This document shows positions 7,509 to 15,659 of a stretch of 30,341 bases of DNA, piece by piece. The position numbers and the translations under genes are program-made. Position 1 is the first letter of the stretch; the number at the start of each line of letters is the position of its first letter. The notes under the pieces are model-generated. The model worked only from the letters and a program-made list of their open reading frames with translations, was not told the origin of the DNA and searched no databases. Source of the DNA: Caldimicrobium sp964493015 (GTDB lineage Bacteria > Desulfobacterota > Thermodesulfobacteria > Thermodesulfobacteriales > Thermodesulfobacteriaceae); the NCBI GenBank assembly GCA_964493015.1, contig CAZBLU010000018.1, positions 1 through 30,341 on the forward strand, read 5' to 3'.

Positions 7509-8666
7509 ATGAGAGAGAATCAGATTAGTCCAAAGCAATTTAAATCAGCAAAAGAGGCCCCTGTGCCTAAGGATTTAAATGAGCTTACTCCTGAGGAGAG
7601 GGAAAGGCTCAAACTCCTTGGCCTTGATGAGAGACTTCCCCATGAGGGGGAATATGTGCAGGTTGATGCCAAACCTGTGCTCTGCAAGAGAAAAGTTGAA
7701 GGGCTTGAGATTATGCCCATAACTCAGGCCTTACAAACCTTCGATAAAATAGGGGACTACCTTTGGAAGGCTGTCTCTCCTGACAAAGATGAATTCACTA
7801 AGGCCACTGCAGAAGATCTTGACGATGGTTATTTTATCAGGGTCTTACCAGGATACAAACTTGTCTACCCTGTGCAGACCTGTCTCTACATAAGATCAGA
7901 TCAGATAGCCCAAAAGGTGCACAATATTGTTATTGTGGAAGAAGGAGCTGAGCTAAACCTTATAACCTCCTGTTCTGTGCATCCCCATATTGGCTCTGCT
8001 TTGCACATTGGGGTCTCTGAATTCTACGTAAAAAGAGGGGGTAAGCTTACCTTCACCATGGTCCATATGTGGGGGGAAAAGACAGCAGTCCGTCCAAGAA
8101 CAGGTATCCTGGTTGAGGAGGGAGGCACCTATATTTCCACTTATGTAAGCCTTTTCCCAGCAAAAAGTATTCAAGCAGCTCCAGTCTGCAAACTCCTGGG
8201 AAAGGATGCAAGGGCCTCCTTTGTGAGTATCATTGCCAATCACAAAGATTCCCACATTGACCTGGGAGGCGAGGTCCACCTTGAGGCAGAAGGAACCCGT
8301 ACAGAGATCATTTCAAGAAATGTGGTCTATGGGGGAACAAATATAGCCAGAGGTAAAATTATAGCTAAGGCCCCTAAGGTCAAGGGGCATCTTGAGTGTC
8401 AGGGGCTCATGCTTACAGATGAAGGCCTAATGATGGCTATCCCTGAGCTTGATAGCCACTATTCCGATGTGGAGCTCACCCATGAGGCTGCGGTAGGCAA
8501 AATTGCCAGAGAGGAAGTAGAATATCTTATGGCAAGAGGCCTTACAGAGGATGAGGCTACCTCGCTTATTGTTAAAGGCTTTCTCTCAGTGAAAATTGAA
8601 GGCCTATCCCCTGAGCTTCAAAAACAGATTGACAAAACCCTGGAACTTGCTAAACTTGGCTTTTGA
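7509..8666 (+). CDS. sufB: SufB/SufD family Fe-S cluster scaffold protein
   Basis: Scaffold on which Fe-S clusters are built with SufC. At 385 residues it is shorter than E. coli SufB (about 495) and fits the minimal-system SufB of anaerobes. The beta-helix core leads to a conserved C-terminal block: NVVYGGTNIARGKI, then Cys297 in HLECQGLML and Glu313 in AIPELDSHYSDVEL. These look equivalent to the E. coli SufB cysteine and glutamate required for cluster assembly (by my own alignment). ELTHEAAVGKIAREEVEYL and ARGLTEDEATSLIVKGF are SufB/SufD hallmarks. The AGGAGGT ribosome site is eight bases from the ATG and begins just at the toxin gene stop. The gene ends with TGATG shared with hisC. Confidence 0.93.
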   Translation: MRENQISPKQFKSAKEAPVPKDLNELTPEERERLKLLGLDERLPHEGEYVQVDAKPVLCKRKVEGLEIMPITQALQTFDKIGDYLWKAVSPDKDEFTKATAEDLDDGYFIRVLPGYKLVYPVQTCLYIRSDQIAQKVHNIVIVEEGAELNLITSCSVHPHIGSALHIGVSEFYVKRGGKLTFTMVHMWGEKTAVRPRTGILVEEGGTYISTYVSLFPAKSIQAAPVCKLLGKDARASFVSIIANHKDSHIDLGGEVHLEAEGTRTEIISRNVVYGGTNIARGKIIAKAPKVKGHLECQGLMLTDEGLMMAIPELDSHYSDVELTHEAAVGKIAREEVEYLMARGLTEDEATSLIVKGFLSVKIEGLSPELQKQIDKTLELAKLGF

Positions 8667-9763
8667 TGAGAGTAAAACCATGGTTAAAAGACCTTAAACC
8701 CTACCCACCAGGAAAAACCTTAGAAGAAATCAAGAAAGAGCTTGGGCTCAAGGGGCCTATTTATAAACTTAATTCTAATGAAAACCCCTTGGGCCCCTCT
8801 CCTAAAGTCATTGAGGCCCTGCAAGAGGCCTTAAAGGAGCTTCATCTTTATCCTGAGGCAAGTTATTTCACCTTAAGAAAGGCTATTGCTGAGAAGTGGG
8901 GGTTTTCTCCAGAGGAAGTGATCTTAGGAAATGGCTCTAACGAAATCATAGAGCTCCTCTTTAAGGCCTTCCTTGAAAGGGATGATGAGGTCATAGTGAG
9001 CTTACCCTCTTTCCTTATGTATGAAAAATTTGCTGAGATATATGGTGTAAAGGTAAAAAAAATTCCCCTAACTAAGGAGCTAAAGCACGATCTTAGACAA
9101 ATTCAGGAAAGCCTTACTCCACATACAAGAATTATTTTTCTCGATCATCCCCACAATCCCACAGGGTCCTTCTTACTAAAAGAAGAGCTTGAAGCCTTTT
9201 TAAAGGGCCTTCCCCCTGAGGTGCTCCTTGTCCTTGATGAGGCCTATGGGGATTTTATAGATAGGGAAGAGGTTGCTCGAGGGCTTGCCCTTTTAAAGGA
9301 GGGGTATCCCCTGTTAGTGCTTAAGACCTTTTCTAAGGCCTATGGCCTTGCTGGGCTAAGGCTTGGCTTTGCTATAGGGCAAGAACCCATAATAAAAGAA
9401 CTAAATAAGGTTAGACAACCCTTTAATGTCAATCTCCTTGCTGTAAAGGCAGGCCTTGCTGTCTTAGAGGATAGGGACTATGAAAAAAGGTCCCTCACCT
9501 TGGTTAGGGAAGGAAGAGCCTACTTGAGTTTCTCTCTTTCTGAACTGGGATTTAAAGTTTATCCTTCCCAGGCCAATTTTATCATGGTTGATTTTGGAGA
9601 GCTCTGTGATAGAATTTATGAAAAGCTCCTTCAGAGAGGAATTATTCTTCGCCCTCTTAGGGCCTATGGCTTCCCCTCTGCCTTAAGAATAACCATTGGC
9701 ACAGAGGAAGCAAATGAACAGTTAATTCATGCCATAAAGGAAATTATTGGTCTTAGAGTATGA
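8666..9763 (+). CDS. hisC: Histidinol-phosphate aminotransferase
   Basis: PLP-dependent class II aminotransferase converting imidazole acetol-phosphate and glutamate to histidinol-phosphate. Signatures: KPYPPGKTLEEIKKELGL, KLNSNENPLGPSP, HPHNPTG, LVLDEAYGDF, and the Schiff-base Lys224 in LKTFSKAYGLAGLRLGF. The 365 residues are family length. The ATG at 8666 shares its A with the sufB stop (TGATG). A TTG three bases earlier is possible but less likely. The 3' end overlaps the next gene by ATGA. No other his genes are in the window, so hisC is an isolated member here. Related aminotransferases can also act on aromatic amino acids. Confidence 0.93.
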   Translation: MRVKPWLKDLKPYPPGKTLEEIKKELGLKGPIYKLNSNENPLGPSPKVIEALQEALKELHLYPEASYFTLRKAIAEKWGFSPEEVILGNGSNEIIELLFKAFLERDDEVIVSLPSFLMYEKFAEIYGVKVKKIPLTKELKHDLRQIQESLTPHTRIIFLDHPHNPTGSFLLKEELEAFLKGLPPEVLLVLDEAYGDFIDREEVARGLALLKEGYPLLVLKTFSKAYGLAGLRLGFAIGQEPIIKELNKVRQPFNVNLLAVKAGLAVLEDRDYEKRSLTLVREGRAYLSFSLSELGFKVYPSQANFIMVDFGELCDRIYEKLLQRGIILRPLRAYGFPSALRITIGTEEANEQLIHAIKEIIGLRV

Positions 9764-12213
9764 AGTGTCTCTCTCTTATCCTCCTCTTTGACGAGGAAGA
9801 AAGAATAATCAGTTGCAGTAAAAGTCTCTGTATAGTTACAGGTTATAAAGCGACTGATATAAGAGGTAAATTATTAAGTGAATTGATAAGTAATGAAGAG
9901 GAAATAAGAAAGATACGCAAACTTAGGGAAGGCCTTGACAGTAAAGTTTTAGAAATAGAGCTTACTTTATTAAGGCGGGATCATTCTCCTCTTTATACCA
10001 AAGGCAACCTCAGAAAAATCCCCTATGCTGGAAAAACAGCCTATCTACTTCAGCTATGGGACTACACTGATTTAGCCAAAGCAAAAAAACTTATCAAAAT
10101 ACTATTAAGTGTCAATAAAATTATTAAAAAGGCTTTAACAGAAGAAGAGATCTATCAAAATGTGTGTAGGAGCATAGTGGAGGATCTTGGGTTAAGGATG
10201 GCCTGGGTGGGGGTTCCTGATCCCTCCACCTTAACGGTGAAACCTATCTTTTGTTATGGCTATGAAATGGGTTATCTCAAGAGTATAAAAATCTCTCTTG
10301 ATCCTCATGTTCCAGAGGGAAAGGGGCCAACAGCTCAAGCCATAAGGACAGGAGAGATCATCATAAATCCTGACACAAGGACTAACCCTCACTATGAAGC
10401 TTTTAGAAAAGCGGCCTTAGAGAGAAATTATCTCTCCAGTGCTGCTATTCCCTTGATGGTGAGAGGTAATCCGCGGGCTATCTTAAATATCTATGCCTCA
10501 GAGCCTAAGCTTTTTAATGAAGAGATCATTTTTATTCTCAGAGAGATCAAAGAAAGTCTGGAATTTGCCTTAGAAAACATAGAGAAAACCCGATTTCATC
10601 ACCTAATAAGCACAGCCATGGAAAATTCTGACCTTTTACTCCTGGTCACTGATCAGAATGGTCACATTAAATTTCTTAATCACATGAGCACCGTAATAAC
10701 AGGCTATCAAGAAGAGGAATTGTTGGGCCAAGAGATTAACCTCCTTGATTCTGGCAAAAATCCCCGCTCTCTGTTTGAGGAACTGAAAAAAGCTATCTTT
10801 GAAGAAATGGAAACTTCTGGTCTCTATATTTGTCGCAAAAAGGATGGAGAGTTAATTTATTTAGATATCAAATTTTTACCCATAACACTCCCTCAAGGGG
10901 AGAAAAATTGCCTCCTCTTGGGCAGAGATGTGTCCTTAGAAGTTGGCTTAATGGAATCCATAGAAAGGCTTAAAGACTTTGATCCTCTTACGGGATGTCT
11001 TTCCTTTGGAGGGCTCAAGGAAAAAGCTGAAAGACTACTTTCTCTCTCTAATTTTGCCCTATTGGTGGTCATTGATGTATATCAGTTCACCTATTTTAAT
11101 GATCTCTATGGCTTCTCTTTTGGTGATGAGCTCTTAAAAGCTATCGCTGAAAGACTCAAGGCCTCCTTAGGAGAAAATATCTACATAGCCAGAGCAGGGG
11201 CTGATGAATTTATAGTCTTTTGTCCTGAACTTCAAGAGAAGAGTCAATGTTCTTATCTCTTAAGAAAAATTCAAAACCTTTTGAGCAATCCCTTTTATGT
11301 GCAAGGGCATGAAATAAATTTAAAATACAATCTTGGAGTTTCCTTCTATCCCTATGATGGTAATAACTTAGAAGAGCTCTATCGCCGAGCAAACGCTGCT
11401 GTCTCCTTTGCTAAAAAGGAAGGTCCTAATGTCCTTAAATTTTATGGAGAGGATCTGGAAATACAGATAAAAAATACCCTTGAGGCTGAAAAACTAATTG
11501 AAGAGGCCCTACAAAAGGACCTCTTTCAATTTTACTTTCAACCCTATTTCTATCTTAATAACTTAAGTTTAGCTGGAGCTGAAGCCCTGATAAGGATCGT
11601 CAAGCCAGATGGCGAGGTTATTCCTCCTTACAAATTTATAGATGTCTTAGAAAAATCTCCTCTTAGGAGAGATTTCGAACTTTGGGCTGTGAAAACCATA
11701 GTGGAGAAATCAAATAAATTTAAGATCCCCCTTGGCTTAAATATTTATCCTGAAACCTTTTGGGATGAAAGCTTCTGGGATGAGGTCTCTCCCCATATAA
11801 AGACCCTGCAGCATCCTCTCTATCTGGAAATTACCGAGCGTGGCTTTATTAAAGAGCCTATAAAAACCCTCCAAACCCTGCATAAGCTCAAAGAAAACTT
11901 CCCCCTTCTTAAGTTTGCCTTAGACGACTTTGGCACAGGTTATAGCAATATGGGCTATCTTAAAACTTTACCTATAGATACTCTTAAAATAGACATAACC
12001 TTCATCCGAGATATAAATAAAGGAGAGAAAGAACAAGGTATAGTTAAAACTATCATAGACCTTGCTCATATACTCAAGGCTAAAGCCTTAGCCGAAGGAG
12101 TAGAGAATGCCGAACAACTTCAAATACTCGATCTCATGGGCTGCGATTTTGTGCAGGGTTTTTATTTCAGTAAACCCCTCTCAGAAGAAGAATTTACCCA
12201 AAGGTATCTCTAA
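9760..12213 (+). CDS. PAS-GAF-PAS-GGDEF(degenerate)-EAL c-di-GMP signalling protein
   Basis: An 817-residue soluble regulator of cyclic di-GMP. Layout: PAS 1 (about 1-105), GAF (about 115-275), PAS 2 (about 280-395), GGDEF (about 405-560), EAL (about 575-815). No membrane segment is visible. In the GGDEF domain the active-site motif reads GADEF (480-484), so the second glycine is lost and cyclase activity is doubtful. The EAL domain keeps the residues used for metal and catalysis: Glu608 in AEALIR, Asn661, Glu690 and Glu693 in LEITER, Asp722-Asp723 in DDFGTG, Lys743, Glu779 in AEGVEN, and Gln799. The likely net activity is a phosphodiesterase tuned by PAS/GAF inputs. Its ATG overlaps the hisC stop (ATGA). 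Its stop overlaps the stop of the convergent TolA-like gene. Confidence 0.92.
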   Translation: MKCLSLILLFDEEERIISCSKSLCIVTGYKATDIRGKLLSELISNEEEIRKIRKLREGLDSKVLEIELTLLRRDHSPLYTKGNLRKIPYAGKTAYLLQLWDYTDLAKAKKLIKILLSVNKIIKKALTEEEIYQNVCRSIVEDLGLRMAWVGVPDPSTLTVKPIFCYGYEMGYLKSIKISLDPHVPEGKGPTAQAIRTGEIIINPDTRTNPHYEAFRKAALERNYLSSAAIPLMVRGNPRAILNIYASEPKLFNEEIIFILREIKESLEFALENIEKTRFHHLISTAMENSDLLLLVTDQNGHIKFLNHMSTVITGYQEEELLGQEINLLDSGKNPRSLFEELKKAIFEEMETSGLYICRKKDGELIYLDIKFLPITLPQGEKNCLLLGRDVSLEVGLMESIERLKDFDPLTGCLSFGGLKEKAERLLSLSNFALLVVIDVYQFTYFNDLYGFSFGDELLKAIAERLKASLGENIYIARAGADEFIVFCPELQEKSQCSYLLRKIQNLLSNPFYVQGHEINLKYNLGVSFYPYDGNNLEELYRRANAAVSFAKKEGPNVLKFYGEDLEIQIKNTLEAEKLIEEALQKDLFQFYFQPYFYLNNLSLAGAEALIRIVKPDGEVIPPYKFIDVLEKSPLRRDFELWAVKTIVEKSNKFKIPLGLNIYPETFWDESFWDEVSPHIKTLQHPLYLEITERGFIKEPIKTLQTLHKLKENFPLLKFALDDFGTGYSNMGYLKTLPIDTLKIDITFIRDINKGEKEQGIVKTIIDLAHILKAKALAEGVENAEQLQILDLMGCDFVQGFYFSKPLSEEEFTQRYL

Positions 12214-12974
12214 TAATTCACCCTTAGGAGACCTTCAGCTCGAAACTCTATCCTCAGAGTGACCTCTCTATCCACAGGTAGGGGGTTAACGGCCCTTAGG
12301 CATCTCTCTACCGCCTGATTAAAGGCTCCCTCCTCAGCCCTTTTTAAAAAGGTAATTCTCTTAATCTCCCCTGATTTGCCCACCTCTAACTCTACAAGGG
12401 CTGAAAGACCTGACCTGTTTTTAAGATAGATGGGCACCTCAAAATGGGTTTGCAGTTTTCTCTTGACTAAAAGGAGATACTCTTCACTAAGCTTGCCTTC
12501 CACCTTTGAAGCTCTCCCTGAGGAAACACCCTGTTTTGAGGCCTCACTTACTGCCTCCTCTGTGTTGGCCTGAGAAAGCCTTTTAGCCTGAAGACTTGCT
12601 ATCCTCTCTTGAAGGATTTTTCTATCTCCCTCATCAGAAAGGCTATCCCTATACTTGCTCTTTCTCTCAAGGCCCTTTAGTCTCTCCTCTAAAAGGGCTT
12701 CCTCTTTTGCTAAAGCCTTCTCTTCTCTTGGCCTCTCCTTAGGAATAAACTTTTCTTTTGCCTTAGGGATCTCCCTTTTGTCTTCCCCTTTGTTTGTGGG
12801 GCTTTCCGCTTTTGAAGGAAAAGTAGCGGGGCTTATTATGGGAAGAGGCGTGCTCTCTAAGAAGGTTATTTTTATCTCCTCTTTTCTTTTGACAGAAAAA
12901 CTAAAGGTTAAAAACAGGGTAGTCAAAAGGAGAAAGTTTATTACTATGGAAAGGGAGAAGGATAATGTCTTCAT
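12210..12974 (-). CDS. TolA/TonB-like periplasm-spanning protein
   Basis: A 254-residue protein with an N-terminal membrane anchor (about 5-27), a long charged region rich in Lys, Glu and Pro (about 35-165) likely to cross the periplasm, and a C-terminal TonB/TolA-type domain (about 168-254). That domain starts with LSEEYLLLVKRKLQTHFEVP and includes VELEVGKSGEIKRITFLKR and FNQAVERCLRAVNPLP. Together with the TolR-like gene 14 bases upstream it would couple proton motive force to the outer membrane. TolA is favoured over TonB because the neighbour resembles TolR and because RAVNPLP-type endings occur in TolA. There is no clear ribosome site, so translational coupling to tolR is likely. The stop overlaps the convergent EAL gene stop by four bases. 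Confidence 0.8.
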   Translation of the reverse strand: MKTLSFSLSIVINFLLLTTLFLTFSFSVKRKEEIKITFLESTPLPIISPATFPSKAESPTNKGEDKREIPKAKEKFIPKERPREEKALAKEEALLEERLKGLERKSKYRDSLSDEGDRKILQERIASLQAKRLSQANTEEAVSEASKQGVSSGRASKVEGKLSEEYLLLVKRKLQTHFEVPIYLKNRSGLSALVELEVGKSGEIKRITFLKRAEEGAFNQAVERCLRAVNPLPVDREVTLRIEFRAEGLLRVNY

Positions 12975-12988
12975 CAGAGGAGTTCAAA

Positions 12989-13387
12989 CTAATTTTCAGG
13001 CTGGGTAAGTAGCCCCACTTGCTTAAATCCAGCCCTTTTAATCTCAGCTAAAACTTTGGCCACAACCTCGTAGAGGGCCCTTTTATCTGCCTCTATTTGA
13101 ACTTCTTCTACCAGTTTTGCTCTTTTAGCCTCAGCAAGCCATTTACCTAAGCCCTCAAGGCTTACCCTTTGGCCAGAGACCTTGATTTCACCCCGTTCAG
13201 TTATGACTATCCGTAAAGGCTCTCGTTCTCTCTGGCTTAAGGCAGTATCTTTGGTTTTGGGCAAATCTACCTCAAGCCCAGAGGTCATAAGCGGGGCCGT
13301 AATCATAAATATAATTAAAATCACCAATACAATATCTACTAAAGGAATGACATTGATTTCATCTTGGAGCCTTTTTCTTGCCTTCAT
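12989..13387 (-). CDS. tolR: Biopolymer transport protein, TolR/ExbD family
   Basis: A 132-residue inner-membrane protein: short cytoplasmic N-terminus (KARKRLQDEINVIPL), one transmembrane helix carrying the conserved proton-path Asp18 in PLVDIVLVILIIFMITAPL, then GLEVDLPK and a periplasmic domain with IEADKRALYEVVAKVLAEIKRAG. MITAPLMTSGLEVDLP is closer to TolR than to ExbD, but the families intergrade. It starts two bases after the preceding gene stop and is followed by a TolA/TonB-like gene. The expected motor partner TolQ/ExbB is not in the window. Confidence 0.88.
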   Translation of the reverse strand: MKARKRLQDEINVIPLVDIVLVILIIFMITAPLMTSGLEVDLPKTKDTALSQREREPLRIVITERGEIKVSGQRVSLEGLGKWLAEAKRAKLVEEVQIEADKRALYEVVAKVLAEIKRAGFKQVGLLTQPEN

Positions 13388-13389
13388 AG

Positions 13390-14130
13390 CTACCAGTTAA
13401 GATTTTCCTCAGTAATTATCTTATCTCTAATGGTAATAAGGGCCTTCTCTAAGAGGACTTCCTCAGGGAGCTCTAAATCCTCCTTCGTAAAATAAGGAAG
13501 CTCTTCTCTTTTAATGGAAACTTTTAAGGATTCAAGATCAAAGGCCAGGAGATAAATGAGGTCTAAAAGGTCCCCTGTAAGAGGGATATGTTCAAAGGTC
13601 TTACGTTTGAGGACTATTTCACCCCAGAGATCGTTAAAGTGATGATAAGGCAAGAGCCCCTGTTCCACAAGATAATCCCTTACCTTGATAGGCCGATTTT
13701 CATAGTGCCCCTTACAATGGGTTTCCCGAATGATTTTATAGACTTCTATTCTCTCCCCCCTCTCATTTTGGGCAAAGTAACGTGCAAGAGGATAGATCCT
13801 ACAGGCAGAGGGCCTATCTACATAAACTTTGCACCCCTCCCTTTCCTCAAGGAAGGGGCAGGAATAATCATAGGGATTCATATTGACGGCTATAACGGGA
13901 AGCTGAGTTACCTCTCCTAAAAAAAATTCTCCATATTTTTCGATGAAATCTTCGGTGCTAAGCTTGAGAGATTTTTTTAGGCGATATAAATCATAGGGAG
14001 AGAGCACTAATTTCACATCATAACAGCACCGAGTGTAACAAATTATACCCTTGTAGCAACGAAAAGTTAGCTCGTCCTCTAAGGTCAAATCCTTGGGATC
14101 AAAGACGATGTTATAGTGAGGGATATGCAT
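13390..14130 (-). CDS. YkgJ-like cysteine-cluster (Zn/Fe-binding) protein
   Basis: A 246-residue protein of the YkgJ/CxxCxxCC family, thought to bind zinc or an Fe-S cluster. Biochemical role unknown. Cysteines visible: C25, C31, C35 and C36 in the N-terminal third (FRCYKGIICYTRCC), then CPFLEEREGCKVYVDRPSACRIYP, in which the third Cys sits before the family motif RIYPL. The C-terminal half is charged and without recognisable domains. The ATG overlaps the FBP aldolase/phosphatase stop by one base (TAATG), so the two are coupled. TolR follows after two bases. It might be a maturation factor, but nothing here shows for what. Confidence 0.8.
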   Translation of the reverse strand: MHIPHYNIVFDPKDLTLEDELTFRCYKGIICYTRCCYDVKLVLSPYDLYRLKKSLKLSTEDFIEKYGEFFLGEVTQLPVIAVNMNPYDYSCPFLEEREGCKVYVDRPSACRIYPLARYFAQNERGERIEVYKIIRETHCKGHYENRPIKVRDYLVEQGLLPYHHFNDLWGEIVLKRKTFEHIPLTGDLLDLIYLLAFDLESLKVSIKREELPYFTKEDLELPEEVLLEKALITIRDKIITEENLNW

Positions 14131-15269
14131 TATTTAGCCACTTCGCCTTCTGTGGTAAATTTGGGTCTAATTTTATCTTCTAATTTAAAGCGGTCTTTTA
14201 ATTTTTCCAGTACCTTGGGTAGCGTGGTATATTCCATTTCTTCAGGAGGTAGTCTATGAGGCTCAAAGATACCCTGTCTACGGAGATAATTAGCCATTTG
14301 ACTGGCATCATAACGGGCCTGATCAAAGGCGGGATCATCAAAAAGATCTACAGGACCTATGAGATGGCCTTCACAGATTTGATAGCCAGCAGCAATAACC
14401 CTGGGGGGACCATCAAAGCGAGTAGGCTTTGCCTGGGCAAAGGAGACAGGCATGAGTGGGCCTGTATGAGACCCCCTCATCCAGCCTTCCACAAACCAGG
14501 GCCTGGCAAAGGGCTCAAGGGCCTCTCCTACCGCAGGAAAACCACTCTGACACCTCACAATCAACACGGGATCATCCTTACCCACATATCTTCCTGCCAT
14601 AAGGGAAAGCTTCTGGGTTGAGGCTACTGCTCCTATCTCACCGTCCTTCTTTCTGTAAACAGCTCTCACGCAATAACGACTGGTCGCCCCAATAAAAACT
14701 AAAAGGTCATAAAGTTCCTCGGGGGTCTTAAGCTGGATACTCATACCACTATAAACATCCATCACATCAAAGATAAAGCCATCGTGCATGGAAGGATCTA
14801 TAACAAGACCTGCTGTATTCATGGGATCGGCAAACATTTCATAGAGAGGTAAATTCCAGGCACTGGGAGAGGTCTTATCGGCAAAAAAGACTATCACAGG
14901 CTCGCTCTTTCTCTCCTCAAATTCCATCTCAGCAACCCCTGGCCCCATACCTTTCACATTACCAGAAAAGGCATCAGTCAAAAGGTCTTGCCCTGCCCCA
15001 TACTGCTTAAGTTTCTTAGCAACCTCAGTTCCCTCCTTAAAGGCATTCCAGGCAAGCTCATGAACCTCAGTGGCATCTAATCCCTTAGTATGGGTCATCA
15101 CTAAGGCTATATCGTCCCCACAAGAAATCACGGAGACATCTCTGATCAAGCCCTTGTCTTTTCCATCAAGGGCTACTTCCCTCACTCTATTTAATACCTC
15201 AGGATGCACAGAAGAGTGCCCTACAAAACCCCCAATATCAGCCTTAATCACAGAAAGGGTAATCCTCAT
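14130..15269 (-). CDS. fbp: Bifunctional fructose-1,6-bisphosphate aldolase/phosphatase (class V)
   Basis: Archaeal-type enzyme joining DHAP and glyceraldehyde-3-phosphate and dephosphorylating the FBP formed, making gluconeogenesis one-way. It is found mainly in archaea and deep-branching thermophilic, often autotrophic bacteria. Signatures: MRITLSVIKADIGGFVGHSS (metal ligands Asp11, His18), GDDIALVMTH (Asp52, Asp53), FFADKTSPSAWNLPLYEMFADP with Lys132, and AGRYVGKDDP with Tyr228 and Lys231. These last three match the Schiff-base/aldolase residues known for this family. The start is set at ATG 15269: AAGGAGG precedes it and the family N-terminus begins there. A longer in-frame start at 15314 would add 15 basic residues and overlap the promoter side. 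The promoter is at 15328-15356. Confidence 0.95.
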   Translation of the reverse strand: MRITLSVIKADIGGFVGHSSVHPEVLNRVREVALDGKDKGLIRDVSVISCGDDIALVMTHTKGLDATEVHELAWNAFKEGTEVAKKLKQYGAGQDLLTDAFSGNVKGMGPGVAEMEFEERKSEPVIVFFADKTSPSAWNLPLYEMFADPMNTAGLVIDPSMHDGFIFDVMDVYSGMSIQLKTPEELYDLLVFIGATSRYCVRAVYRKKDGEIGAVASTQKLSLMAGRYVGKDDPVLIVRCQSGFPAVGEALEPFARPWFVEGWMRGSHTGPLMPVSFAQAKPTRFDGPPRVIAAGYQICEGHLIGPVDLFDDPAFDQARYDASQMANYLRRQGIFEPHRLPPEEMEYTTLPKVLEKLKDRFKLEDKIRPKFTTEGEVAK

Positions 15270-15327
15270 AGCCTTCCTCCTTATCTTAAGTTTTTTTCTA
15301 CTCTTTTCCGACAAATATTATATGATA

Positions 15328-15356
15328 ATTATAGCATAATCAAGGGAAAAAGTAAA
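15328..15356 (-). promoter_or_regulatory. Sigma-70-like promoter for the FBP aldolase/phosphatase unit
   Basis: Minus strand: TTTACT (15356-15351), a 17-base spacer, then perfect TATAAT (15333-15328). Expected start near 15321, giving a leader of about 50 bases before the ATG at 15269. The location between divergent genes supports it. Confidence 0.65.
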
Positions 15357-15362
15357 TTTAAA

Positions 15363-15659
15363 ATGGAAAAAAGAGAAAAAATAGCTGTAGCACTAAGCTA
15401 TGACCCAGAGAAGAGTGCCCCAGAAGTTATCGCCAAGGGTAAAGGGGTCCTTGCCGAGTTAATCCTTAATATAGCTAAGGAACATGGTATCCCTATCAAA
15501 GAAGATCATAAATTAGTCCAAGAACTCTATAAGTTAGAACTTAATAAACCTATACCCCCTGAATTATATCAGGCTGTAGCTATTGTCTTAGCTTGGGCCT
15601 TTAGGTTAAATCAACGCTTCAAGGAAAAATTATGGCCCAATATAAAGCCAAAGACCTAA
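15363..15659 (+). CDS. Stand-alone FlhB C-terminal-domain-like protein
   Basis: A 98-residue protein matching the cytoplasmic C-terminal domain of FlhB/YscU export-switch proteins without the membrane part: VALSYDPEKSAPEVIAKGKG, LILNIAKEHGIPIKEDHKLVQELYKLELNKPIPPELYQAVAIVLAWAF. Similar stand-alone proteins (YlqH/FhlB type) occur in flagellated bacteria. The autocleavage motif NPTH of true FlhB is replaced by SYDP, so self-cleavage is not expected. ATG 15363 is chosen because the domain begins right after it; the frame is open upstream but that part lies antisense to the FBP gene start. The last four bases overlap the stop of the convergent zinc-ribbon gene. No other flagellar gene is in the window. 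Confidence 0.85.
   Translation: MEKREKIAVALSYDPEKSAPEVIAKGKGVLAELILNIAKEHGIPIKEDHKLVQELYKLELNKPIPPELYQAVAIVLAWAFRLNQRFKEKLWPNIKPKT

Noticed and set aside
14256..14621. Plus-strand open frame of 121 codons
   Set aside because: It lies wholly antisense to the FBP aldolase/phosphatase, which has full family conservation; the frame has no recognisable domain.
15270..15314. Longer FBP aldolase/phosphatase start
   Set aside because: The added residues are basic and outside the family, and AAGGAGG directly precedes ATG 15269.
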